Assembly (NCBI RefSeq): GCF_017813365.1 | Contig: NZ_JAGIZA010000006.1 | Coordinates: 223,561 to 287,560 of the forward strand | Reading direction: 5' to 3' | Source: Roseomonas indoligenes | GTDB taxonomy: Bacteria; Pseudomonadota; Alphaproteobacteria; Acetobacterales; Acetobacteraceae | Length of the DNA: 64,000 nucleotides | Part shown: positions 44,652-52,693 of the stretch, one piece after another | Layout of the letters: each line of letters starts with the position of its first letter | Position numbering within the stretch: the first letter of the stretch is position 1 | The notes under the pieces: generated by a model | The model's database searches: none | Told to the model about the DNA's origin: nothing | What the model saw: the letters and a program-made list of their open reading frames with translations, nothing else | Position numbers and translations under genes: made by a program

Positions 44652-46068
44652 ATGCGGGGATCTTCGGGGCGATGATCGTCTGGGGAACGTCGTAGGCCTG
44701 GAGCTCGGCCCAGTGGCGCTCCACGTCCCCGGCGAAGAGGGCGCGGGTGAGGCCGTTCACCAGCTTCGGCACCGCCGTGGTCATCGCGTTGATGGAGGAG
44801 CCGGAGGGGCCGAAGCTCATCGTGGAGGCGATGCTGAAGAGGTGGACATCGCGGATCCACGGGGTTTCGCCGGGACGCCGCTCGGTAAAGGCGAAGTCAG
44901 GGGCGAGATAGGGGAAGCGGGCGAGGCGGTCGTCCCGCTCGGACGCGGGCGGCGTGTAGTGGTCGGCCCAGGTGGCGATGTTCGTGGCGAAGGTGGAGAG
45001 TTCCGGGCGGAGCGCGGGATTCATCTCGATGCCCGTGCCGGCGATGGCGAAGTCCGCGCGCACGGAACCGCGCGGGGTTTCGAGGATCGCGGTCTCACCT
45101 TCCGCCGACGCACCGGTGACGGGGGCGCCGGCCATGAGGATGAAGTTGGGGTGGCGGGCGCAGCGGTCCCAGGTGTGCTGGGGGAAGCCCTCCCGCAGGC
45201 CGAGGATGCGCGACATGAAGCGCCAGCGCCACTCGTCCGGGAGATCGGCGAGGTGGCGGAGGAAGCCCGTGAAGGTGAGCCAGCGGTAGGGCTGGACGAC
45301 CTGCGGCTCCGCGCGGCGGCAGAGGAGGCGGACTTCGCGTGCGCCGACCTCCAGCGCCATGGCGGCGTTGTCGAGGGCCGAGGCGCCGGCGCCGATGACG
45401 GCGACGACCTTGCCCTGCAAGGCGGCGAAGTCGATGGGGTCGGCGCTGTGGGCGCGGAGGTGCTGGGGGAGGGCCTTCAGGAAATCCGGCATCCACCATT
45501 CGCCCGTGGATTCCTGGCCGGTGGCGAGGACGAGCTTGCGGGTGTGGCGGATCGTCTCCGTGCCGTCGGCGGCACGGAGGGTGACGGCGAGGAGGTTGCC
45601 GTTCGCCGGGGCGATGCCGGTGACGGTGGTCTCGTTCTGCACCGGCAGGTTCAGCGTGTCGCGGAACCAGAGGAGGTAGGCGGCCCAGTCCTCGCGCGGG
45701 ATGAGGTCGAGCGACGCCCAATGCGCGGGGCCGTACTTCGCCTCGTGCCAGGACTGGTAGGTGAGGCTGGGGATGCCGAGGTCCGGGCCCGTGTAGTCCT
45801 TCGGCGAGCGCAGCGTGGGCATGCGTGCATAGGTGAGCCAGGGGCCTTCCCGGCCGCGCTCGGCCCGGTCCACGAGCAGGATGTTCGTGACCTTCGCGCG
45901 ATGCAGGCCATGGGCGGTGGCGAGGCCGCCCTGGCCGGCGCCGGCGATGAGGACGTCCAGCGCCTCCGTGCCGTCCAGGGCGCGGTAAGGGGTGAGCCAG
46001 GAGGCGCGGGGATGGGCAATCCTGTCCAGGTCGGCGCGGACCTGGGCGGCGAGGGCTTCCAGGGACAT
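44650..46068 (-). CDS. FAD/NAD(P)-dependent flavin monooxygenase-like oxidoreductase
   Basis: A 472-residue protein of the flavin-containing/Baeyer-Villiger monooxygenase-like group. The FAD-binding motif is DVLIAGAGQGGLATAHGL at about 39-56, and a second Rossmann motif VVAVIGAGASALDNAAMAL at about 221 binds NAD(P)H. The strict FMO motif FxGxxxHxxxW is not seen in the usual form. It overlaps the upstream SDR by one base (TGATG) and ends the six-gene transporter operon. It probably oxidises the imported compound; that role is inferred. Confidence 0.88.
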   Translation of the reverse strand: MSLEALAAQVRADLDRIAHPRASWLTPYRALDGTEALDVLIAGAGQGGLATAHGLHRAKVTNILLVDRAERGREGPWLTYARMPTLRSPKDYTGPDLGIPSLTYQSWHEAKYGPAHWASLDLIPREDWAAYLLWFRDTLNLPVQNETTVTGIAPANGNLLAVTLRAADGTETIRHTRKLVLATGQESTGEWWMPDFLKALPQHLRAHSADPIDFAALQGKVVAVIGAGASALDNAAMALEVGAREVRLLCRRAEPQVVQPYRWLTFTGFLRHLADLPDEWRWRFMSRILGLREGFPQHTWDRCARHPNFILMAGAPVTGASAEGETAILETPRGSVRADFAIAGTGIEMNPALRPELSTFATNIATWADHYTPPASERDDRLARFPYLAPDFAFTERRPGETPWIRDVHLFSIASTMSFGPSGSSINAMTTAVPKLVNGLTRALFAGDVERHWAELQAYDVPQTIIAPKIPA

Positions 46069-46829
46069 CAGCCGGCGAGCCAGCCGCCGTCCACGGCGAG
46101 TTCGAGGCCGGTGGTGAAGGCGGCGGCGTCGCCTGCGAGGTAGAGGGCGGCGTCGGCCACTTCCTCGGGGCGGCCGAGGCGGCCGATGGGGTGGCGGGCG
46201 CGGGAGCGCTCGCGGGCGGCGTCCGGGTCCGCGTTGCGGTTGAAGCTGCGGTTGAGGAGCGGGGTCTCGATAGCGCCGGGGAGGAGGGCGTTCACGCGGA
46301 TGCCGCTCTCCGCGAAGTCGTTCGACATGGTCTTGGTCAGGGCGAGGATTCCGCCCTTCGCGGTGATGTAGGCGGTGTTGTTGCGGCCGCCCGCGCGGGC
46401 GAGCTGGGAGGCGACGGTGATGATGCTGCCGGAGCCCTGGGCCTGCATGGCGGGGAGGACGGCGCGGGCCCAGAGCCAGGTGCCGTCGAGGTGGACGCGC
46501 AGCACGGCGTGCCAGTTCTCGATGCTGGTGGTGAGCGCGTTGCCGCCGGTGGAGAAGCCGGCGGCGGTCATCAGCACGTCGATGCGGCCCCAGGCGCCGA
46601 GGGCGAGCTGGGCGCCCCGCTCCGCGGCGCCGGGATCGGCCACGTCGCAGACGAGGGTGAGCACGTCGTGGCCGGCGGCGCGGAGCTCGTCGGCCAGGGT
46701 TTCCAGCGGGGCGTGGTCGCGGTCGGCCAGCAGGAGGCGGGCGCCGTTCTGCGCGAAGAGGAGGGCAGTGGCGCCGCCGATGCCGGAGGCGGCGCCGGTG
46801 ATGGCGGCGACCTTGTCTTTCAGTCTCAT
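46068..46829 (-). CDS. SDR family oxidoreductase in transporter operon
   Basis: A 253-residue classical SDR: VAAITGAASGIGGATALLFA at the N-terminus, a changed NNAG (MTAAG), ITVASQLARAGGRNNTAYITAK with catalytic Ser, Tyr and Lys, and LYLAGDAAAFTTGLELAVDGGWLAG at the end. It makes an alcohol-ketone step likely in the operon's pathway. The ATG at 46829 is 7 bases after the ATPase stop; its stop overlaps the monooxygenase start (TGATG). The longer upstream frame is spurious. Confidence 0.9.
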   Translation of the reverse strand: MRLKDKVAAITGAASGIGGATALLFAQNGARLLLADRDHAPLETLADELRAAGHDVLTLVCDVADPGAAERGAQLALGAWGRIDVLMTAAGFSTGGNALTTSIENWHAVLRVHLDGTWLWARAVLPAMQAQGSGSIITVASQLARAGGRNNTAYITAKGGILALTKTMSNDFAESGIRVNALLPGAIETPLLNRSFNRNADPDAARERSRARHPIGRLGRPEEVADAALYLAGDAAAFTTGLELAVDGGWLAG

Positions 46830-46836
46830 GGATGCC

Positions 46837-48507
46837 TCAGGCCTGGACGGGGACGGGCGCGGGATCGAAGTGGGGGATCGCGGCCAGGAGTTCGCGCGTG
46901 TAGGCGGATTGCGGGTTGGCGAAGAGGGAATGGCCGCTGCCTTCCTCCACCACCTTGCCAAGGCGGAGGACGACGACGCGCTCGCACATCATGCGGACGA
47001 CGTTGAGGTCGTGGGAGACGAAGAGGAAGGCCATCCCGTCCTCCCGCCGCAGGCGGTCCAGCAGGTTGAGGATGATGGCCTGGACGGAGACGTCCAGCGC
47101 GGCGGTGGGCTCGTCCAGCACCAGAAGGCGGGGGCGGAGGGCGATGGCGCGGGCGATGCCGACGCGGGCCTTCTGGCCGCCGGAGAGCTGGTGGGGGAAG
47201 CGGGTGAGGAGTTCGGGCGGCAGGCCGGAGCGCTGGGCGGCTTCCTCGACGCGGGCCTTCAGGGTGGCGCCGTCGCGCAGCCCTTCCAGCGTGCGCAGCG
47301 GGTGGGCGATGCTGTCGAAGGCGGAGAAGCGGGGGTTCAGGCTGTCGTTGGGGTCTTGGAAGACGATCTGAATGTCGCGGCGCTGGGGCGCGCGGTGGAA
47401 GTCGCGGGCGGGGATGCCGCCGATGGCCTCTCCGTCGAAGATGACGTCGCCATCGGTCTTGTCGATCAGGCGGCAGATGAGGCGGGAGAGGGTGGACTTG
47501 CCGGAGCCGGATTCACCGACGAGGCCGAGGCTGCCGCCGCGGGGGATGGAGAAGGAGACGTCATCCACGGCGCGGGTGGGGGCACCGTAGTCCTTGATGA
47601 GGTTGCGGACCTCCAGCAGGGGCGGGGTGCCGGGTTCCGGGGCGGGACGCGGGGTGGCGGCGATCGGGGGCAGGACCTCCCCGGCTTCCTGGGCGGCGCG
47701 GGCCAGGTCTTCCACAGTGGAGCGGGGGGTGGGCGAGGCGGCGATGAGGCGGCGCGTGTAGGGGTGCTGCGGGTCGCTGAAGAGGGCGCGGGTCTCGCCC
47801 GATTCCACGATCCGGCCGCGCTCCATCACCACGATGTCGCGGCAGTACTGGGCGGCGAGGCCCAGATCGTGGGTGATGAGGACCATGGCCATGCCGCGAT
47901 CGGCGGTGATGCGGGCGAGGAGGTCCATCACCGTCTTCTGGGTGGTGACGTCGAGGCCGGTGGTGGGCTCGTCCGCGATCAGGAGGTCGGGTTCACAGGC
48001 GATGGCCATGGCGATCATGATGCGCTGGCACATGCCGCCGGAGAGCTCGTGCGGGTAGGCGTCCAGGCGCGTCTCGGGATCGCGGATGAGGACGGCCTTC
48101 AGCAGGTCCAGGGCCTGGGCGCGGGCTTCCTTCTTCGACAGGTCGCGGTGGGCGCGGATGGCGTCGGCGATCTGGTCGCCGACGCTGCGGATGGGGTTCA
48201 GCGCGGCGCGGGGGTTCTGGAAGATCATCGACATGGCGGCGCCGCGGAGGGCGCGCAGGTCGCGTTCGGGCACGCGGGTGACATCCGTGCCGCGGAAGAG
48301 GATGCGGCCGCCGGTGATCTTCCCCGCGCGGTCCAGCAGGCGGGTGATGGCATAGGCGGTGACGGACTTGCCGGAGCCGCTTTCGCCGACGAGGCCGAGG
48401 GTTTGGCCCTTCTCCAGTGAGAGGGAGACGCCGTGCAGGGCGTCCACGGTTCCGGCACGGGTGGAGAAGGCGACGCGGAGGTCCTCGATCCGGAGGAGTT
48501 CGGTCAT
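46837..48507 (-). CDS. Peptide-type ABC transporter ATPase, two fused domains
   Basis: A 556-residue fusion of the DppD- and DppF-like ATPases of family-5 (peptide/opine/nickel) transporters. The first Walker A is [10 protein letters not shown] at 41-50 with [12 protein letters not shown] as signature; the second half, after a Pro-rich linker, has [11 protein letters not shown] near residue 330 and [12 protein letters not shown]. Both halves appear catalytically complete. Its ATG overlaps the permease stop (ATGA). It energises the two permeases upstream. Confidence 0.94.
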   Translation of the reverse strand: MTELLRIEDLRVAFSTRAGTVDALHGVSLSLEKGQTLGLVGESGSGKSVTAYAITRLLDRAGKITGGRILFRGTDVTRVPERDLRALRGAAMSMIFQNPRAALNPIRSVGDQIADAIRAHRDLSKKEARAQALDLLKAVLIRDPETRLDAYPHELSGGMCQRIMIAMAIACEPDLLIADEPTTGLDVTTQKTVMDLLARITADRGMAMVLITHDLGLAAQYCRDIVVMERGRIVESGETRALFSDPQHPYTRRLIAASPTPRSTVEDLARAAQEAGEVLPPIAATPRPAPEPGTPPLLEVRNLIKDYGAPTRAVDDVSFSIPRGGSLGLVGESGSGKSTLSRLICRLIDKTDGDVIFDGEAIGGIPARDFHRAPQRRDIQIVFQDPNDSLNPRFSAFDSIAHPLRTLEGLRDGATLKARVEEAAQRSGLPPELLTRFPHQLSGGQKARVGIARAIALRPRLLVLDEPTAALDVSVQAIILNLLDRLRREDGMAFLFVSHDLNVVRMMCERVVVLRLGKVVEEGSGHSLFANPQSAYTRELLAAIPHFDPAPVPVQA

Positions 48508-49349
48508 GTGCGCATCCGGGGGTCGAGGATGTCGCGCAGCCCGTCGCCCATAAGGTTGAAGCAGAGGACGGTGAGCATGAGCGCGAGGCCGGGGAAGGCG
48601 ACGAGCCACCACTGGCCGGCGGTGATGAAGCGCGCGCCTTCCGCGACCATGATGCCCCATTCCGGCGTGGGCGCGGTGACGCCGAGGCCGATGAAGGAAA
48701 GGCCGGCGGCGTTGAGGATGGCCCAGCCGAGGTTGAGGGAAATCTGCACGGCCATGGCGGGGAGGACGTTGGGGAGGAGGAAGCGGAGGACGATGGCGAG
48801 GTGGCCTTCGCCGCCGGCGCGGGCGGCTTCCACCCAGCCGGCGTCGCGGCGGATGTTCACCTCCGCGCGGGCGAAGCGGATGTAGAAGGGAAGGTTGATG
48901 ATGGCCGTGGCGATGACGATGTTTTCCACGCGGTTCCCCAGCGCGGCCACCATGGCCATGGCGAGGACGAAGAGCGGGAAGGCCATCAGCACGTCCACCA
49001 CGCGGCCGACCACGCGATCCAGCGTGCCGCCGCGATAGCCGCAGAAGGCCCCGATGACCGCGCCGGCGGCGAAGGACAGGATGACGGCGCTGGCGGCGAT
49101 CATGAGGTCCAGCCGGGTGGCCATGATGAGGCGGGAGAGGATGTCGCGGCCGAGCTGGTCCGTGCCGAAGAGGTGCGCGGCGCTGGGGGGGCGCAGGGCT
49201 TCCGCGACGCTGCTCGCGATGGGGTCGTAGGGCGTGATCCAGGGGGCTAGGATCGCGACCAGGACCAGCAGCGCGACGCCGGCGATGGCGAGGGCCGTGA
49301 CGGGGTTGCCGCGCATGACCCAGCCGGCATGTCGGAGGGTCGCGCTCAT
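48504..49349 (-). CDS. Peptide-type ABC transporter permease, DppC-like
   Basis: A 281-residue inner-membrane permease with six helices. Features: APWITPYDP at the end of the first periplasmic loop, FGTDQLGRDILSRLI (typical DppC/OppC), and the EAA-like EAARAGGEGHLAIVLRFLLPNVLP that contacts the ATPase. The ATG overlaps the DppB-like stop (ATGA) and its own stop overlaps the ATPase start. Confidence 0.94.
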   Translation of the reverse strand: MSATLRHAGWVMRGNPVTALAIAGVALLVLVAILAPWITPYDPIASSVAEALRPPSAAHLFGTDQLGRDILSRLIMATRLDLMIAASAVILSFAAGAVIGAFCGYRGGTLDRVVGRVVDVLMAFPLFVLAMAMVAALGNRVENIVIATAIINLPFYIRFARAEVNIRRDAGWVEAARAGGEGHLAIVLRFLLPNVLPAMAVQISLNLGWAILNAAGLSFIGLGVTAPTPEWGIMVAEGARFITAGQWWLVAFPGLALMLTVLCFNLMGDGLRDILDPRMRT

Positions 49350-50377
49350 TCGATGCTCACCCGCGGGTCCGCGATTCCGTAGAGGATGTCCACGATCAGG
49401 TTCACCAGGACGAAGATGCCGGCCATGAGGAGGACGAAGCCCTGGACGGGGGCGTAGTCCGAGGCAACCAGGGCATCGAGGGTGTAGGAGGCAACGCCGG
49501 GCCAGGAGAAGACCTTCTCCACCAGCACGTTGGCGCCGAGCATGGTGGAGAAGACGATGCCGGCGATGGTGAGCACGGGGAGCAGCGCGTTGCGGAGCGC
49601 GTAGGTGACGGTGACGCGCGATCCCGGCAGGCCGACGCTGCGGGCGGTGCGGATGAAGTCGCTGCCGAGCACGGAGAGCATGCTGGCACGGGTCATGCGG
49701 GCCAGGGGTGCGAGGACGAAGAGCGCCATGGTGCAGGCGGGCAGGATGATCTGGGTGAAGGCGGCCCACCAGCCCTGCAGGTCGCCGGTGATGGCGAAAT
49801 CGACCAGCAGGAACCCGGTGATGTCGGGCGGTGAGGCGGAGAAGATGTCGATGCGTCCCGTGGGATCGGGCGCCCAGCCCAGCAGGTAGTAGAAGACGTA
49901 GATCAGCAGCAGGCCCGAGACGAAGGTGGGCATGCAGACGCCGAGCGTGCAGATGAAGCGCACGGCGTGGTCCACGAGGGAGCCGGGGCGCAGCGCGGCG
50001 ACGATGCCGAGCGGGAGCGCGACGAGGAGCGCGATGAAGAGTGCGGTGAAGGTGAGCTCCAGCGATGCGGGCAGGCGGCGGGCCATGTCCGTGACGACGG
50101 GCTGGCCGGTGGTCATGGACTTGCCGAGGTTCCCCGTGGCGACGTCCCGCAGGTAGAGGGCGAGCTGGACGGGGATGGGCTTGTCCAGGCCCATCGAGCG
50201 GCGCAGGTCCTCGATCTCCTGCTGGCCCGCGCTGGGGCCGGAGGCGAAGAAGACGGCCGGATCCCCGGGCAGGACGCGCATCAGCAGGAAGGTGAGCACC
50301 ACCACGCCGAGGATGGCCGGCAGCGAGGAGACCAGCCGCCGCAGGATGCGGCGGCTGATAGCACCGAGCGTGGTCAC
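49346..50377 (-). CDS. Peptide-type ABC transporter permease, DppB-like
   Basis: A 343-residue permease with six helices. RRILRRLVSSLPAILGVVVLTFLLMRVLPGDPA is the standard DppB/OppB start, and FIRTARSVGLPGSRVTVTYALRNALLPVLT is the EAA loop. The GTG start at 50377 overlaps the stop of the binding-protein gene (GTGA), again showing coupling. Confidence 0.93.
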   Translation of the reverse strand: MTTLGAISRRILRRLVSSLPAILGVVVLTFLLMRVLPGDPAVFFASGPSAGQQEIEDLRRSMGLDKPIPVQLALYLRDVATGNLGKSMTTGQPVVTDMARRLPASLELTFTALFIALLVALPLGIVAALRPGSLVDHAVRFICTLGVCMPTFVSGLLLIYVFYYLLGWAPDPTGRIDIFSASPPDITGFLLVDFAITGDLQGWWAAFTQIILPACTMALFVLAPLARMTRASMLSVLGSDFIRTARSVGLPGSRVTVTYALRNALLPVLTIAGIVFSTMLGANVLVEKVFSWPGVASYTLDALVASDYAPVQGFVLLMAGIFVLVNLIVDILYGIADPRVSIE

Positions 50378-51990
50378 GCGCGGCTCAGGTCCCGGAAGTC
50401 GATCTGGCGGTAGAACTGGTAGGTGAAGCCCTCGATGGCCTTGCCCATCACGGCGTCCATGTTGGGCTGGTAGAGCATCACCAGCGGCATCTGGTCCGCC
50501 ATGATGGAGATCATCTCCTTGCACTCCGCCTCATAGGCCGCGCTGTCGGTCTCGAAGCGGGCCTTGTCGGCGAGCTCGGCGATGCGGGGGTTGTTCCAGC
50601 TGGCGAAGTTCCAGCGCTGGTCGCGCGTGAAGTAGAGGTAGAAAAAGTAGTAGGTGGCGGGCAGCCAGGCGGTACCGGCATCGGTGTAGAAGGCGAGCTT
50701 GTGCTCGGACTGCAGCGTGTTGAGCTGGGCGTCCGTGACCTTCTGGATCTCCACCTTCACGCCGATCTTGCCCAGGGCTTCCTGCACCAGGGCGGCCACC
50801 GGCTCCGCGATGGCGGCCTGGCCGAGGGAGAAGGTGAAGGTGGTGCTGAAGCCGTTGGGGTGGCCGGCTTCTGCCAGCAGCGCCTTCGCCTTCTCGATGT
50901 CCGTGCGGACGGGCATGGCGATGGGGAATTCGGCCGTGGGCGGGGTGCCGGTCCAGCTGCCGTTGAAGAGGGGTTTGCCGCGCTCGAACAGGGCGGCCTT
51001 GAACATGGCGTCGTAGGGAAGGGCGGCGGCGAGGGCCTGGCGGACCTTCACGTTGTCGAAGGGCGCGAGCTGCGTGTTGAAGGAGATGTGGGTGAAGCCG
51101 TTGGTCTGCGGGAAGGACTGCACCTTCGCGCGGCCGCGGCTCTCCAGCGAGGAAATGTCGCTGGCCTGGAGGTCGATGGAGAGGTCGGCGTCGCCGCGCT
51201 CGATGAGGTTGGCGCGCGTCGCGGCCTCAGGCACGGTCTGTGCGATGATGCGGCGGAAAAAGGGGAGCTTACCGTCGGGGCCGCCCTTCCAGTTCTCGTT
51301 GCGGCGAAGCGCCACCTGCTCGCCGGGGCGGAAGGTCTCGACGATGTAGGCGCCGGAGCCCGCGGAGTTGTTCTGCAGCCACTTCTGCGCCCAGGGATCG
51401 TCCGGCGTCGCGTTCTTCTTCGCGAGAGTGGAGTTGATCATGATGGCGTAGGGGACGGCGAGGTTCGACAGCGCGAGGCGGTCCGGCTTCGCCAGGTGCA
51501 CCTCGATCACGCCGGGGCCGGCGATCCTGAACTGGTCGGGGGAGGTGAGGCTGCCCGTTTGGAACTGCGGGGCGGCGAGGGACTTGGAGGAGACGTGGCG
51601 GTCCAGCGACCACTTGACGTCCTCGGCCGTCACGGGCGTGCCGTCGTGCCACTTGGCGTCGCGGCGGAGGGTGAGGGTGAACTTCAGGCCATCGGGGCTG
51701 CGCTCGATCTTCTCGGCCAGCTCGCCGCGGATGTTGTCGTGGTCGAAGACCCAGAGACCGTTCACCTGCTTGCGGCCGAAGGCGACCAGGCGGTCATAGA
51801 CGTTCATCGACAGGCCGAAGGACTCGCGGGTGGCGCCCGGCATGGTCGGGTCCAGCGTGTTGATCGTGCCGCCGGTGACCTGGCGCAGCGTTTCCGCGCG
51901 GGTCTGCGCATGGGCGCCGCCCATGGGCATGGCAGCCATGAGCCCGGTGGCGAGGCCGCCGCCGAGGGTCTGACGACGATTGATCTTCAT
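50374..51990 (-). CDS. ABC transporter substrate-binding protein, family 5
   Basis: A 538-residue periplasmic binding protein of the DppA/OppA type. The twin-arginine-like signal (KINRRQTLGGGLATGLMAA, cleavage after AHAQ near 29) is followed by TINTLDPTMPG, the DAKWHDGTPVTAEDVKWSLDR segment that is diagnostic for the family, and GSGAYIVETFRPGEQVALRRNENW. Family-5 proteins bind peptides, opines, glutathione or other organics; the ligand here is unknown. It is the first gene of the six-gene operon. Confidence 0.94.
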   Translation of the reverse strand: MKINRRQTLGGGLATGLMAAMPMGGAHAQTRAETLRQVTGGTINTLDPTMPGATRESFGLSMNVYDRLVAFGRKQVNGLWVFDHDNIRGELAEKIERSPDGLKFTLTLRRDAKWHDGTPVTAEDVKWSLDRHVSSKSLAAPQFQTGSLTSPDQFRIAGPGVIEVHLAKPDRLALSNLAVPYAIMINSTLAKKNATPDDPWAQKWLQNNSAGSGAYIVETFRPGEQVALRRNENWKGGPDGKLPFFRRIIAQTVPEAATRANLIERGDADLSIDLQASDISSLESRGRAKVQSFPQTNGFTHISFNTQLAPFDNVKVRQALAAALPYDAMFKAALFERGKPLFNGSWTGTPPTAEFPIAMPVRTDIEKAKALLAEAGHPNGFSTTFTFSLGQAAIAEPVAALVQEALGKIGVKVEIQKVTDAQLNTLQSEHKLAFYTDAGTAWLPATYYFFYLYFTRDQRWNFASWNNPRIAELADKARFETDSAAYEAECKEMISIMADQMPLVMLYQPNMDAVMGKAIEGFTYQFYRQIDFRDLSRA

Positions 51991-52099
51991 GCGCGCACCC
52001 GGTTCCCTGTTGGTCCCGCGTGAGGCCGGCATCCCTGCGGCCTCTTGCTGGGCCGGGCGGGAGATTGCCATCGCGGGATGGTGAAGGGCAAGGCGGGCC

Positions 52100-52567
52100 T
52101 CAGAAGGGGGACTGCCCGGCGATGTTGCCGGGCGGACTGTAACGGCAGACGAGGACGTCCGTGGCGGCGCCGGAGGCGAGGGCGCATCCCAGGCCTGTCG
52201 TGCCGCGCCAGACCATCTGGGTGTAGTGGCCGGTGCGGGCGAGGTCGCGCGCGCCGGCGCGCCAAGCCTTGCCCTCAGCGGCCCAGACCGCTGCCATCTG
52301 CGCCGGGGTGAAGGCGCCGCGCGTGCCGGCCCAGAGATTCTCGCCCTCCGCGAGGCCGGGTTCATGGGCGAGGCGGCCGGTGCGGGCGAGGCTGCGGGCC
52401 CAGCGACCGGCATCGGCGGCGAGGGCCGGGTCCCAGCGGAGGGGCGGCAGGCCGACGGCGGCGCGCTCGGCGGCATGGGCGGCGAGCAGGGCTGGGGCGA
52501 GGTCGAGCGGGGCCGGGCCTGCGACGCAGGCGCCCAGGAGGATCGGCAGGACAGGTGTGAGCCGCAT
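52100..52567 (-). CDS. CAP-domain (SCP/PR-1) lipoprotein
   Basis: A 155-residue protein with a lipoprotein signal (MRLTPVLPILLGAC, lipobox LGAC at residues 11-14) and a CAP domain: LLAAHAAERAAVGLPPLRWDPALAADAGRWA, then GENLWAG, the HYTQMVW motif and a C-terminal GCA...VLVCRYSPPGN with a Cys pair. Bacterial CAP proteins are envelope-associated; some bind peptidoglycan or lipids. It is divergent from pbpC, 126 bases apart, which hints at a cell-wall role. Confidence 0.87.
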   Translation of the reverse strand: MRLTPVLPILLGACVAGPAPLDLAPALLAAHAAERAAVGLPPLRWDPALAADAGRWARSLARTGRLAHEPGLAEGENLWAGTRGAFTPAQMAAVWAAEGKAWRAGARDLARTGHYTQMVWRGTTGLGCALASGAATDVLVCRYSPPGNIAGQSPF

Positions 52568-52693
52568 GGGAGGGAAGGTGGCGCTGGCGCGGCGCCTGTC
52601 CAGCGGCGCGCTGCCTTCGGCAGGTCCCGCCTTTCGTGGCGCCAGCCCGTGCGACGGAGGCTGCCGCTTGATGCCGGGGGCTGCCGTGCGAGG

